A stretch of 64,000 nt of DNA from Candidatus Sumerlaeota bacterium (GTDB lineage Bacteria; Sumerlaeota; Sumerlaeia; JAFGJS01), in assembly GCA_016928995.1 (NCBI GenBank), contig JAFGJS010000125.1, positions 31,600-95,599 of the forward strand. Direction: 5' to 3'. Positions 27,915-38,360 of the stretch are shown here, in pieces. The notes below the pieces were generated by a model, which saw nothing but the letters and a program-made list of their open reading frames with translations, was not told the origin of the DNA and searched no databases. Each line of letters begins with the position of its first letter. The first letter of the stretch is position 1. Position numbers and translations under genes: made by a program.

Positions 27915-29930
27915 ATGTTTCACAAATTCTACCGTGGCCGGATCATTCTAGCGTTATTTCTGTTTTGGGCTGCGACAATCGGCATTGTCGTGCGGCTGGC
28001 ATTCCTGCAATTCGTCAACCATGCTTATTGGCAGGAACTGGCCAACGAACAGCAACAGAGCACCGTGACCGTAAAGCCGCATCGCGGGCATATCTACAGC
28101 CGCAACCACGTGGCGCTGGCGTCCAGCCAGCAGATGAACAGCCTTTACGCTACGACGGCGGTGATCCCGGAATCCTTGCATTACGATCTCGCCGAGGAAC
28201 TGGGCAAAATTCTCGACATGAAACGCGGGGAGATTCACAAGGTTCTGAAGCGCAAAGGCTACCCGCCCATCGCGCGCAAGATCACGCTGGAACAAACCGA
28301 GCGTATCAAGGCGCTGAGCAGCAAATTCGAAATGCATGAGCAGGCGTTGTATTTTCAGAAGGAATCCAAACGGATCTATCCCTTCGGAGAGCTTTGTTCG
28401 CATATCCTGGGTTTCACGGAGTTCGATGATCTGGGCGACAATATCGGCGTGGCCGGCATTGAGCTGAAGTACAACGAGCAGATCAAGGGCGAGCTGAAAA
28501 GCGGACGCACTCGCCGGATTCTTGGCGCGGGGAACATGGATGCGTTGACGGAGCAGCTGGTCCAATCGGCCTATGGCGACGATGTGACGCTGACGATCGA
28601 CGAAAGCATCCAGGACGTGGCGGAGAAGGCGTTGCGGAATCAGGTGAATCAGTGCAAGGCGGCGGCTGGCTGCCTGATCGTGATGCATGCGTCGAGCGGC
28701 GAGATTCTGGCGATGGCCAACGTGCCGGCGTTCGACTTGAACGAGCGCGGCGATTCTCAGGCGTTTCAACGGCGGAATCGTTGCCTCACGGACGTGATCG
28801 AGCCGGGATCGGTGATGAAAACATTCGCCGCAGCCGCGTTGTTGAATGAGGGTCTGGCGGAGCCGGAGACGATGGTGGATTGCGGCAATGGCCGCCCGTT
28901 ATATATTGGCAAGCGCGCGATTCGCGACGCGCCAGGACACCGTCTGGATCGGGCGATGTATCAGGAAGCGTTCCAGTTTTCGAGCAATGTCGGGTGCGGC
29001 AGGATGGCCCTCGATTTTCTGGATTCGCCGACGTTGCGCGAGTACATTCAGAAGTTCGGATTCGGCCGGAAGACGGGCGTGGAACTGCCGGGAGAAGTGG
29101 CGGGCAATGTGCCTTCGGGCAACTGGACACCGTCCACGCGCGTCTCGGTGGGCATGGGGTATGAGGTGTCCGCCACGGCGATGCAGCTGACGTCGGCCCT
29201 GGCCTGCGTGGCGAACGGCGGCGTGCTGATGCAGCCGTACATCGTCAAGGAAATCAGAAAACCCAGCGGGGAGCTGGTCGAAGAAACCAGGCCGAAACCG
29301 GTCGACCGGGTGATCAGCACGCTGGCGTCGAAGAAACTGCTGAAGATGATGGAGGCCGTGGTGGATGAAGGCACGGCGACCAAGGCGCAGATCGACGGGT
29401 ATCGCATCGCAGGCAAGACGGGAACGGCGCAGAAGCTCAATCCTGAAACCGGCGTATACGAGAACCGTTATGTCGCTTCTTTTGGTGGGATCGTGCCGGC
29501 GGATAATCCACAGCTGGTGATCTATTGCTGTATCGATGATCCGCAGGGCTTGAAATATGGCGGCGACGTCGCCGCGCCGGTGTTCCGGATTGTCGCGATG
29601 CATGCGTTGAAGGTATTGAGCATCGAACCATCGGAATATCACTTGGATCCGGAATTGATTATTGATGAGCAGGCGCGGCAATTGCGCATGACCCAGGCGG
29701 CGGACTCCGTGCAACAGGATGCAAGCAACCGGGAACGTCAGCGCGAGGCGACGCTGGCGGCGGGCCGGATGCCTGATTTGCGCGGATTGACCATGCGCGA
29801 GGTCGCCGTGCAACTGGCGAAGAGCGGCGCGCGTGTGAAATTCACTGGAACGGGTTTGGCGCATAAACAATCGCCTGCGGCGGATGAGCCTTTGCGCCGC
29901 AGCCAGCTTTGCGAAGTCAGTTTTGAGTGA
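27915..29930 (+). CDS. ftsI: Class B penicillin-binding protein (FtsI/PBP2-type) with C-terminal PASTA domain
   Basis: SxxK in IEPGSVMKTFAA; SxN in FSSNVGCG; KTG in IAGKTGTAQK; C-terminal MPDLRGLTMREVAVQLAKSGARVKFTGTGLAHKQSPAAD (PASTA). Confidence 0.93.
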   Translation: MFHKFYRGRIILALFLFWAATIGIVVRLAFLQFVNHAYWQELANEQQQSTVTVKPHRGHIYSRNHVALASSQQMNSLYATTAVIPESLHYDLAEELGKILDMKRGEIHKVLKRKGYPPIARKITLEQTERIKALSSKFEMHEQALYFQKESKRIYPFGELCSHILGFTEFDDLGDNIGVAGIELKYNEQIKGELKSGRTRRILGAGNMDALTEQLVQSAYGDDVTLTIDESIQDVAEKALRNQVNQCKAAAGCLIVMHASSGEILAMANVPAFDLNERGDSQAFQRRNRCLTDVIEPGSVMKTFAAAALLNEGLAEPETMVDCGNGRPLYIGKRAIRDAPGHRLDRAMYQEAFQFSSNVGCGRMALDFLDSPTLREYIQKFGFGRKTGVELPGEVAGNVPSGNWTPSTRVSVGMGYEVSATAMQLTSALACVANGGVLMQPYIVKEIRKPSGELVEETRPKPVDRVISTLASKKLLKMMEAVVDEGTATKAQIDGYRIAGKTGTAQKLNPETGVYENRYVASFGGIVPADNPQLVIYCCIDDPQGLKYGGDVAAPVFRIVAMHALKVLSIEPSEYHLDPELIIDEQARQLRMTQAADSVQQDASNRERQREATLAAGRMPDLRGLTMREVAVQLAKSGARVKFTGTGLAHKQSPAADEPLRRSQLCEVSFE

Positions 29931-29974
29931 ATGCTTTGCCTTTGGCGGCAGGGTGGAGCCTGCCGCCTCCACCC

Positions 29975-30514
29975 TCAGATTCTCTCCTGCCCGATGAAGG
30001 AACGCAGACTGCGCAGGGCTTCCGCGAAGAGGTCTTTATCGGCGCCGCGGAACATGCCGAACTTTTGCATCACGCCGTAGATTTCCGCACCGGTGGGCTT
30101 GAAGACAATCCAAAAGTCGTCATCGCTGATCAGGGTATGAAGTCCTTCCGGCAATTCTTTATCTTCCAGGATGGACTTGCGGAGTTTATCAGGATTCTTG
30201 ATGCGCGCGTATTGCGGTACGTCGCTCTTCAATTGGTAGCGCTCGTTGTCAAGGGACGCTGTTTCATCGACATCAAGAAGATGCCGGTATTGATCCGGCA
30301 GCTTGGCGCGGGCCCAGTGCAAAACGGATTCACGTTCAGCCATGTTGCAATCTTCCGCAATGCGCATCCAGAGGGCTAGTGATGGACGGACGTAGTCATT
30401 CTCAAATTTGAAGATTGCAGGTCCGGAGACATCGTACTTTGCTCCGAACTGGTCTTGAGTCAAATTGAGATTTTTTCTTAGGTTGTGGATGATCTGACCC
30501 AGAGTTTTCGACAT
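29975..30514 (-). CDS. XRE-family helix-turn-helix protein (ORF listed to 30625; likely Met at 30514)
   Basis: MSKTLGQIIHNLRKNLNLTQDQFGAKYDVSGPAIFKFENDYVRPSLALWMRIAEDC. Confidence 0.8.
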   Translation of the reverse strand: MSKTLGQIIHNLRKNLNLTQDQFGAKYDVSGPAIFKFENDYVRPSLALWMRIAEDCNMAERESVLHWARAKLPDQYRHLLDVDETASLDNERYQLKSDVPQYARIKNPDKLRKSILEDKELPEGLHTLISDDDFWIVFKPTGAEIYGVMQKFGMFRGADKDLFAEALRSLRSFIGQERI

Positions 30515-30907
30515 AGGAATCGCTCTCTCTGAAAGTAATAAAAATCCAAAAACCGTCTCCTGATGCTTATACAACGGTGTCGCTGGATTCAATAGATATA
30601 AGTCTGCTAGAAAAAGACTTAGCATTTCAAGTGTAAAATCAAAAAAAAGCAGTCCAGTAAATGGTATAATAACAGAATAATTATTTACTCTTATGGTTGT
30701 CGATGGATATTATATTGGAATTGTTTGAATTAGTTGGCTTTGATTGGTTGAATGAGGAGTGAACGCTCACAATGTATTGAATCGAGTACGGTTTTGTGAT
30801 TTTTTGGATAAAAAAAAGGGTTTTTGTATCAACAATGCATATTCTGAGATTCTGGAGGGTTGCAAAAATGCGCCTGAATAAAGCGTCTTTTCTTGCTATT
30901 TCAACTG

Positions 30908-32299
30908 TTATTCCAGTTCGGTGATTGTATTTTGCAGGTCAATCGCCATTTTTTCAATGTACGGGAACTGTCCGGAAACAAGATGTGCTTTTTGAAGTTG
31001 GTTGATCTGGGTTTGAATTTTCTGGCGAACAGGGCGCGGCCAATGACGTACGATGCCGTCGCTGGAAGATGCGGCGAGATTGAGCATGTCGCGGCAGGCA
31101 TGGGCGCGATTGCGCAAAGCGTTCAAATGCAGCAAGGCGCGATCGAGCGCGATCCAGGGGAATTGCTGATTCTTAACGGGGCCGGCTTTCAGTTGTCCGC
31201 CGCCTAAAGAGATGCCGGCGATCTTCGTATGGGCCAGCGCGTCCGCGGTGAGCCAGGCCGAAACGCCGCCGATCGCTCCGCCGACCAGCGCGCCGGTCAT
31301 GAAGGTCGCTCCGCTGAGCGCCGCGTCAATGCCGCCGCCGATCAGGCCGCCGCTGATCATCCCGGAAACCGCCAACTGGTTGCGGCTGAGTCCGAGTCGC
31401 AGCCAGGTTGATTCGGCGAATAGATCCTCGTCAAGCAGCGCGAGGTTTTCCTCCTGCCGTTCGATGCGGCGATGTTGATAGATGTCTTCAATTTCATCGC
31501 GGCAGCGCCGTTCACGCAGGCGCAACTGCTCCAGAAAGCGCTTTTCCAAATTCTCGCGCTGACTTTCCGTCGGATCGCCTGCGGCGCGCTCGACGAGGGT
31601 GAGGCTGAGCATGTCGGCAAGCATAGCGGCGATGGCGCGGCAGCTCTCGCGCAAACGCCGTTCGCGCTCACGATTCAATGCGGCGATGGCTTCGTCCAGT
31701 TCGGCGCTCATGTCTTCGCGCAGTTCGCGGAAGGCGCGCAGCAGTTTCAGGCGCTCCTCAAAGCCTGCCTGCTTGGCGTTGAATTCGCGCACGATGCTGA
31801 AGTATTGATCGAGCGCGGCGCGCCAGGATTCGCTATGATCCGCTTCGCTGATGCGGTTGATTAGCGCCATGCGCGGCTGGCCGGTCCAGGCCAGGATCTC
31901 CATCTCCGTTTCGTACTCCGGGCTGTAAGGCCGGGAGCCGTCCACAACATAGAGGATGCCCGCGCCGTCCACGATAGGGCGGAGTAACTTGCACTCCTCG
32001 GGAAAGCGGCCCGTCGCGGCGTGCTCCTCCAGGAAACGGCGCACCGCCGCAGGACGACCCGCTGCGCCGCTTTCGTGCTCGCGCAGCCAGGCCAGCGCAT
32101 GACGGGCCTGTTCGAAACCGGGCGTGTCGATCAGCGTGAAGAGCGTCCGTCCGTCGATGCGCAAGGGAAACTCGCGGCATTCGATGGTCGTGCCGGCTTC
32201 GCGGGCGATGGCCACCGAGTCGTCTTCGGCTAGCGTGGAGACGATGCTGGATTTGCCCTTGTTCACATGGCCCACGACAGCGAAGAGGAAACGGCTCAT
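30908..32299 (-). CDS. GTPase with DUF3482-type C-terminus (start at 32299, overlapping upstream stop)
   Basis: VVGHVNKGKSSIVSTL (P-loop), TLIDTPGFEQAR, glycine-rich hydrophobic SGGLIGGGIDAALSGATFMTGALVGGAIGG. Confidence 0.85.
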   Translation of the reverse strand: MSRFLFAVVGHVNKGKSSIVSTLAEDDSVAIAREAGTTIECREFPLRIDGRTLFTLIDTPGFEQARHALAWLREHESGAAGRPAAVRRFLEEHAATGRFPEECKLLRPIVDGAGILYVVDGSRPYSPEYETEMEILAWTGQPRMALINRISEADHSESWRAALDQYFSIVREFNAKQAGFEERLKLLRAFRELREDMSAELDEAIAALNRERERRLRESCRAIAAMLADMLSLTLVERAAGDPTESQRENLEKRFLEQLRLRERRCRDEIEDIYQHRRIERQEENLALLDEDLFAESTWLRLGLSRNQLAVSGMISGGLIGGGIDAALSGATFMTGALVGGAIGGVSAWLTADALAHTKIAGISLGGGQLKAGPVKNQQFPWIALDRALLHLNALRNRAHACRDMLNLAASSSDGIVRHWPRPVRQKIQTQINQLQKAHLVSGQFPYIEKMAIDLQNTITELE

Positions 32300-33828
32300 G
32301 ACGCTCCTCCATTCTCGACGCGTTCGCAACGCAGCCACGGATCGCCGGTTTCCAGCGCGTGCGTTTCCCAGTCGCTGAATTCAGCGTCGCCGGGCGGAAT
32401 GAACGCGTCGTTTTCAAAATGCACGGGCAACAGGATGATGGATCGCCGCGGTCCGGCGGCTTTGCGCAGTTCCGCGATAAAGTTGAGACAATCGCGCGTG
32501 GGCGATTCGTAGGATTTCACCGCGAAGAGCAATGCGCCGTCTTGCTTGTCATTGCGGACGGCGTCGAGCGTGGCGCGGTCGGCCGCGATATCCGGCGCGC
32601 CGGCTTCGAGCACGCGCCGTACCGGGCGCAGCGAGACCGGGTGATCAAGCTGTTTGAGATTCTTCGCATCAAGCCCGGCGCCGCACCAGTTGATGATCGT
32701 CAGCGGCCCCAGTTCGTTGTCCAGCGGCGCCTTTTGCTTCGTTTGATGACTTGGATGATTTTCTCCGGCGGCCTCGGGATCCGGCGAACGCGCATCGATC
32801 AGAGCTTCGGTCATGCGTTCATACACGCGCTGGAATCCGGCGTGATCGAGCGGCGCATGGCGAGTGCTGTATCGCGTGCCGAGTCCGCAAACGGCGAGCA
32901 GCGCGATGCGCGGCAGCAGTCCATAGACCACGGCGCACATCAGCAGAAAGGGCCACCATTGTCCGGCGGATGCGCCGCTGAGTTTGGAGGGCGCGGCCGA
33001 GTTTTGCAGCCGGTAGTATTGCGTGTTTTCGATGACATCGAACGAAGGAACGGCGCCGGGCGCCCAGGCGAACCACGGCGCGGCGACGGTTTCAATCATG
33101 CCTTGAAAGCGCTCCGGTTTGATTTGCAATGTAGTGCTCCAGGCAAAGGCGAGATCCGTAAACGCAGCCAGCATGAGCAGCATGACGATCGCGGCAAGAT
33201 GAAACGCCGAACCGAAGACTTGCGCCAGTGTGAGCAGCAGCCTGTTGCGCAGCTCACCGTACAATGCATCGAGCGTAGCGGCTCGACCTATGACGTTGCG
33301 TAGCGCGTTGCGTTGCTTGCCCGGCAGCAAACGTCCGAGCAGTCCCAACCAGCGTCCGGGCGAGAGCGCGGCTAGCGTTCTTTGCAGCATAGTCATGCCG
33401 GGAATGCGCCGTGCAACGAAGCGCGGCAGCATCAGCAGCGCGCTGAGTAGCAGCAAGAGCAATTGCAGCGCGACGAAGACGCCAAGCCAGGGAATAATAT
33501 TGATCGGATGGGCGCCGTCATAATACAGCAGTCCGGCCGCGGCCGCCGATCCGGAGAGCAGACCCAGGACGAACAAGATCGCCGTTGCGGAGCGCAAGCC
33601 TTGCGTGGTCCACTGCCCCGGCGCGGCCTCCGGCGTTTTGCGGCGCTCGTCGAGCCATACGAGCAAGGCTTCTCTTCGGTCGAGTCCGCGATCGGCGATG
33701 CGCAGGCCGGTCTCACGATCGCGTTTGCGCAAGGTCTGGCGGTCGAGTGCGCGATCCTGCTCGAAGATCGCCTCGAAGTCAATCAGCGCCGCCAGGTCCG
33801 TCGCGCGTGATGTGGATGTTCGTGTCAT
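32296..33828 (-). CDS. DUF2868-type membrane protein, partner of the DUF3482 GTPase
   Basis: LIDFEAIFEQDRALDRQTLRKRDRETGLRIADRGLDRREALLVWLDERRK; several TM segments; ATGA overlap with the GTPase gene. Confidence 0.8.
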   Translation of the reverse strand: MTRTSTSRATDLAALIDFEAIFEQDRALDRQTLRKRDRETGLRIADRGLDRREALLVWLDERRKTPEAAPGQWTTQGLRSATAILFVLGLLSGSAAAAGLLYYDGAHPINIIPWLGVFVALQLLLLLLSALLMLPRFVARRIPGMTMLQRTLAALSPGRWLGLLGRLLPGKQRNALRNVIGRAATLDALYGELRNRLLLTLAQVFGSAFHLAAIVMLLMLAAFTDLAFAWSTTLQIKPERFQGMIETVAAPWFAWAPGAVPSFDVIENTQYYRLQNSAAPSKLSGASAGQWWPFLLMCAVVYGLLPRIALLAVCGLGTRYSTRHAPLDHAGFQRVYERMTEALIDARSPDPEAAGENHPSHQTKQKAPLDNELGPLTIINWCGAGLDAKNLKQLDHPVSLRPVRRVLEAGAPDIAADRATLDAVRNDKQDGALLFAVKSYESPTRDCLNFIAELRKAAGPRRSIILLPVHFENDAFIPPGDAEFSDWETHALETGDPWLRCERVENGGAS

Positions 33829-34326
33829 AGCGTATCCGTGCTGTCGCGCCGCATGGTGTTGAGGCTTATTGAAGCGCATACCGCCGCGCTTTGGCAAGCA
33901 AGAGATTGCCTGAGATGGGATATTCATCAAGATGATAATCTGCGGAATGAAGAAATGCGATCACTATAATACTGGCTTTTCGTAGCTGTACATGGTTTCG
34001 GGAATGTTGAAAGGAGACAGGTGATCGTTCTGAAGACAGGTGTATTGTTTCTATCGCTGAATGTTTATTGTATTGTTGTGAATTCTCATCAGTGCTCCAT
34101 CGATTGAAGGTGATTGGAAGGGTCGATTTCGTTGACGAAAATGATTCTGATTGAAATCCAACCAAAATCATTGATTTACATGTATATCTCGATGACTTAA
34201 CTTGATGAGATGCTGAATTAATGAAGGTTATGGCGTTAATAATTTTCGCTTATTGTGCATGTGAATTAATTCGCAATCCATGCTTGACAGTTGACAACAT
34301 TAAGTAGAATCTCAGCATGTGATTCA

Positions 34327-34920
34327 ATGAAGAAGGATGCCACAATGAATATTAAACAATCGATTCGCTATGACTCCGAGCGCTCCAATGAGTTCACGAA
34401 GGAAGTGATGGCGCGGCCCGGAGGTGAGATGATTCAGGCCTGCATTCAATGCGGGACTTGCTCGGGCGTTTGCCCCATGAGCAACTACATGGATCGCACT
34501 CCGCGTCAGATTATTTATATGGCGCGTGAGGGCTTCGGCGATGAGGTGCTGCGCAGCCGGACGATCTGGATGTGCACGTCGTGTTATGCGTGCACCGTGG
34601 AATGTCCGCGCGGCATCAAGATCACCGACGTGATGTACGCGTTGAAGCGCATGGCGATGGAGCGCGGCACGTATCCGCAGCGCTTTCCGACTTCAACAAT
34701 GGCGCGCGATTTTTTCAACATGGTGCGCAAGAACGGCCGCATCAACGAATCGCGGCTTGGTTTTCTGGTTTTCCTGAAGACCAACTGGATGCGCTTGTTG
34801 ACCAGCGCCGGGCTTGGCCTGGATTTAATTAAGACAGGCCGGTTTTCCTTAAAGCAGGAACAAATCAAGTCTAAAAACGAGTTGAACTCTATTCTTTCGG
34901 GCAACGGCAGACCCGAATAG
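34327..34920 (+). CDS. hdrC: Heterodisulfide reductase subunit C-like 4Fe-4S protein
   Basis: CIQCGTCSGVCPMSNYMDRTPRQIIYMAREG and CTSCYACTVECPRGI. Confidence 0.92.
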   Translation: MKKDATMNIKQSIRYDSERSNEFTKEVMARPGGEMIQACIQCGTCSGVCPMSNYMDRTPRQIIYMAREGFGDEVLRSRTIWMCTSCYACTVECPRGIKITDVMYALKRMAMERGTYPQRFPTSTMARDFFNMVRKNGRINESRLGFLVFLKTNWMRLLTSAGLGLDLIKTGRFSLKQEQIKSKNELNSILSGNGRPE

Positions 34921-34931
34921 CGAGAGGTGTA

Positions 34932-35819
34932 ATGATGCAATACAGCTATTACCCGGGATGCTCACTGAAAGGATCCGGCCGCGCATACGAGGAATCGGTG
35001 CTGGCGGTCTTTGATCATCTGGGCATCGAGCTGAAGGAAATTGACGACTGGAATTGCTGCGGAGCCACGGCCTATATGTCGGTTGACGAACGCCGGTCGT
35101 TTGCTTTGGCGGCGCGCAACCTGGCGATCTCCGAGCGCGATATGCCGGAGAGTCCGATGGTCGTGCCGTGCAGCGGCTGCTACGTGACGCTGAACAAAAC
35201 GTGCCATGTGGTGAAGGATTATCCGGCGATCAAGGACGACGTGACGAAGGCGCTTGATCGGGCCGGATTGAAGTGGAAAAACCAGGTCCCGGTGCGACAT
35301 CCGCTGGATGTCTTGATGCAGGATGTCGGTTTGGACCGCATTAAAGAGGCGGTTGTCAAGCCGCTGAAGGGCCTGAAGATTGCGCCGTATTACGGCTGCC
35401 AGATCGTACGGCCATACGCCGAGTTTGATCATCAGATTCATCCCACCTCGATGGACCGCATGTTCGAGGCGCTCGGCGCGACCGTTGTTCATTATCCATT
35501 AAAGACCAAATGCTGCGGCGGTTCGATGACTGGCACTGCGCCGGAAGTCGGATTGCGGCTGGTATATCTTTTGTTGAAAGAAGCGGCGAAACGCGAGGCT
35601 GATCTGATGGCGACGGTCTGTCCGTTGTGCCAATTCAATCTCGACGCGTTCGCCAAAGAGGCCGCGCGGGCCTATGGTCCTGTGAATATGCCGGTGATTT
35701 ATTTCACCCAGTTGCTGGGGCTGGCGATGGGCCTGTCTGAGGAAAAATTAGGGCTTCAGCGCAACATTATTTCCGCCAAGAATGCGCTTAAAGGCGCTGC
35801 GGCGGCAGCTGCTCGATGA
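34932..35819 (+). CDS. hdrB: Heterodisulfide reductase subunit B-like, both CCG cysteine motifs present
   Basis: YYPGCSLKGSGRAYEESV, WNCCGATAYM, VPCSGCYVTLNKTC; KTKCCGGSMTGT, ATVCPLCQFNLD. Confidence 0.93.
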   Translation: MMQYSYYPGCSLKGSGRAYEESVLAVFDHLGIELKEIDDWNCCGATAYMSVDERRSFALAARNLAISERDMPESPMVVPCSGCYVTLNKTCHVVKDYPAIKDDVTKALDRAGLKWKNQVPVRHPLDVLMQDVGLDRIKEAVVKPLKGLKIAPYYGCQIVRPYAEFDHQIHPTSMDRMFEALGATVVHYPLKTKCCGGSMTGTAPEVGLRLVYLLLKEAAKREADLMATVCPLCQFNLDAFAKEAARAYGPVNMPVIYFTQLLGLAMGLSEEKLGLQRNIISAKNALKGAAAAAAR

Positions 35820-37849
35820 ATCTTACCACGGGAGAAACAATGATGGATCGCGGAAACGGAAACGGCCGCAGTGATTTACGCATCGGCGTTTATGTCTGCC
35901 ACTGCGGAATCAATATCGCGTCGATGGTCGACGTCAAACGGGTCGCGGAGCAAGCTGCGGCCATGCCGAACGTCGTTGTTGCGCGCGACTATAAATATAT
36001 GTGTTCTGATCCGGGCCAGGAAATGGTCCAGCAGGACATCAGGGAACTCAATCTGAATCGTGTCGTGGTGGCGGCATGCACGCCGCTGCTGCATGAACCG
36101 ACGTTTCGCGGCGCCTGCGAGCGCGCGGGATTGAACCCATTCTTCTGTCATATGGTGAACATCCGCGAGCATGACGCGTGGGTGCATGAAGACCGCGAAA
36201 AAGCCACGGTGAAAGCGATTGACCTGATCCGCGCGGCAGTGCGGCGCGTGAAGCATCACAAAGCCCTTGAGCGACGGACGGTGCCGATCAATCCGAACGT
36301 GCTGGTCGTCGGCGGCGGAATCGCCGGCATCCAGGCGGCGCTGAAAATCGCCAGCGCGGGCCGTCATGTTTATCTGGTGGAGCGCGAACTTTCCATCGGC
36401 GGGCATATGGCCAAATTCGACAAGACCTTCCCCACGCTGGACTGCGCGGCGTGCATCCTGACGCCAAAAATGTCCGATGTGAAAAAGCACCCCAATATTA
36501 CGCTTTGGACTTACTCGGAAGTCGATAAGGTCGATGGCTATGTGGGCAACTTCAAGGCCACGGTCCGGCGGAAACCGCGCTATATTAATGAAGATACGTG
36601 CGTGGGCTGCCTGGAGTGCATCGACGCGTGCGTGTTCAAAGAGCCAAGATTCACAGACGAATATAACGAGGGTTTGAGCAAGCGCAAACCGATGCATATT
36701 CCGTTTCCGCAAGCCGTGCCGCAAGTGACGGCCATTGATCCGGAAACCTGCCTGCGGTTCAAAACCGGCAAGTGCAAATCCTCCTGCGTGACGGTGTGCG
36801 ATCGTAATGCGATCGACTTCGACCAGAAAGAGCGCATTGAGGAAATCAACGTCGGCGCGATAATCCTCAGCACGGGCTTTCAAACCTTCGAGCCGAAAGA
36901 CCGGCTTCCGCAGTACGGCTATGGAATATACGACAATATCTATACGGCGCTGGAAGTGGAGCGGCTGGTCAACTCCGCCGGTCCGACGGAAGGCGAGGTT
37001 GTGTTGCGCGACGGCAGCAAGCCGCGCGCCGTGGGAATCATTCACTGCATCGGCTCGCGCGACACCAAGAGCAACATCTGGTGCTCACGTGTTTGCTGCA
37101 TGTATTCATTGAAACTGGCGCATTTGCTCAAGGAGCGCACGGGCGCTGAGGTCTATAACTTCTACATCGACATGCGTACACCGGGCAAGGGCTATGAGGA
37201 ATTCTACAACAAGCTGCTGGAGGAAGGCGTGCATTTCATTCGCGGCAAGGTGGGCGCCGTAAACGACTGGGCGATCACACCGGAAGAAGAAGGCCGTCTC
37301 GTGATTCGCGTGGAAGACACGCTGGGCGGTTTTGTCCGGCGCGTGCCCGTGGACATGGTGGTGCTTTCGACCGGCCTTGAGCCGCACAAAGATGCGGAAG
37401 ACGTGCGGCGGAAATTCAATATTTCATGCTCGCCGGGCGGCTTCTTCCTGGAACGGCATCCCAAGCTGGCGCCCGTCGAAACGGCCAGCGGCGGTATTTT
37501 CCTGGCGGGATGCTGCCAGGGTCCGAAAGACATTCCCGACACGGTCGCGCAAGCCGGCGCTGCCGCGGCTGAGGCGCTCGCGCTGATCGACAAGGGCGTG
37601 GTGGAACTGGAGCCCAATACGGCCTTCATCGACGCCGAGAGCTGCTCGGGTTGCAAGTCGTGCCTATCGCTGTGTCCCTATACCGCCATTTCGTTCATCG
37701 AGGCGGAAAAGCGCGCTGAGATCAACGAGGCGCTCTGCAAGGGATGCGGAACATGCGTCGCGGCCTGCCCGTCGGGTTCGATCATCCAGAACCTGTTTGA
37801 GGATGAGGAAATTTTCAGCGAAATCGCGGAGGTGCTTTCAAATGGCTAA
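35816..37849 (+). CDS. hdrA: Heterodisulfide reductase subunit A-like flavoprotein with 4Fe-4S motifs
   Basis: IGVYVCHCGINIASMVDV, VLVVGGGIAGIQAALKIASAGRHVYLVERELSIGGHMAKFDKTFPTLDCAACILTPKM, CSGCKSCLSLCPY and CKGCGTCVAACPSGSI. Confidence 0.95.
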   Translation: MNLTTGETMMDRGNGNGRSDLRIGVYVCHCGINIASMVDVKRVAEQAAAMPNVVVARDYKYMCSDPGQEMVQQDIRELNLNRVVVAACTPLLHEPTFRGACERAGLNPFFCHMVNIREHDAWVHEDREKATVKAIDLIRAAVRRVKHHKALERRTVPINPNVLVVGGGIAGIQAALKIASAGRHVYLVERELSIGGHMAKFDKTFPTLDCAACILTPKMSDVKKHPNITLWTYSEVDKVDGYVGNFKATVRRKPRYINEDTCVGCLECIDACVFKEPRFTDEYNEGLSKRKPMHIPFPQAVPQVTAIDPETCLRFKTGKCKSSCVTVCDRNAIDFDQKERIEEINVGAIILSTGFQTFEPKDRLPQYGYGIYDNIYTALEVERLVNSAGPTEGEVVLRDGSKPRAVGIIHCIGSRDTKSNIWCSRVCCMYSLKLAHLLKERTGAEVYNFYIDMRTPGKGYEEFYNKLLEEGVHFIRGKVGAVNDWAITPEEEGRLVIRVEDTLGGFVRRVPVDMVVLSTGLEPHKDAEDVRRKFNISCSPGGFFLERHPKLAPVETASGGIFLAGCCQGPKDIPDTVAQAGAAAAEALALIDKGVVELEPNTAFIDAESCSGCKSCLSLCPYTAISFIEAEKRAEINEALCKGCGTCVAACPSGSIIQNLFEDEEIFSEIAEVLSNG

Positions 37850-38360
37850 TCAGGAATTCGAACCTCGCATCGTCGCTTTCTTTTGCAACTGGTGCACATA
37901 TACAGCGGCGGACTTGGCTGGCGTGTCGCGGATGAAATACGCATCCAACATTCGCATCATTCGTTTGATGTGCTCGGGACGCGTGGATCCTCAGTTCGTC
38001 ATGGATGCCTTCGCCCGCGGGGCAGATGGCGTGTTGATCGGCGGATGTCATCCGGGCGACTGCCATTACATTTCTGGAAACTATAAATGCTTGCGCAGAT
38101 ATCACATGCTGGAGCGGATGATGGCCGATCTGGGAGTCGAAAAAGACCGGCTGCGCCTGGAGTGGATTTCCGCCAGCGAGGGCGATAAAGTCAAGCGCGT
38201 GGTCAATGAAATGGTTGAACAGGTGCGCGCCCTGGGTCCGCTGGACTTGCCCGGCCGGTTCGCCGACTGGGACGCGGAAATGCGCGAACTGGATGAAAAG
38301 GTTCAACGGGAACACGACGGCGCATGCGAGGCTCATGCGGCTAAGGAGACGCAATCATGA
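37842..38360 (+). CDS. mvhD: Hydrogenase iron-sulfur (delta, MvhD-like) subunit
   Basis: MANQEFEPRIVAFFCNWCTYTAADLAGVSRMKYASNIRIIRLMCSGRVDPQFVMDAFARGADGVLIGGCHPGDCHYISGNYK; start overlaps hdrA stop. Confidence 0.93.
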   Translation: MANQEFEPRIVAFFCNWCTYTAADLAGVSRMKYASNIRIIRLMCSGRVDPQFVMDAFARGADGVLIGGCHPGDCHYISGNYKCLRRYHMLERMMADLGVEKDRLRLEWISASEGDKVKRVVNEMVEQVRALGPLDLPGRFADWDAEMRELDEKVQREHDGACEAHAAKETQS

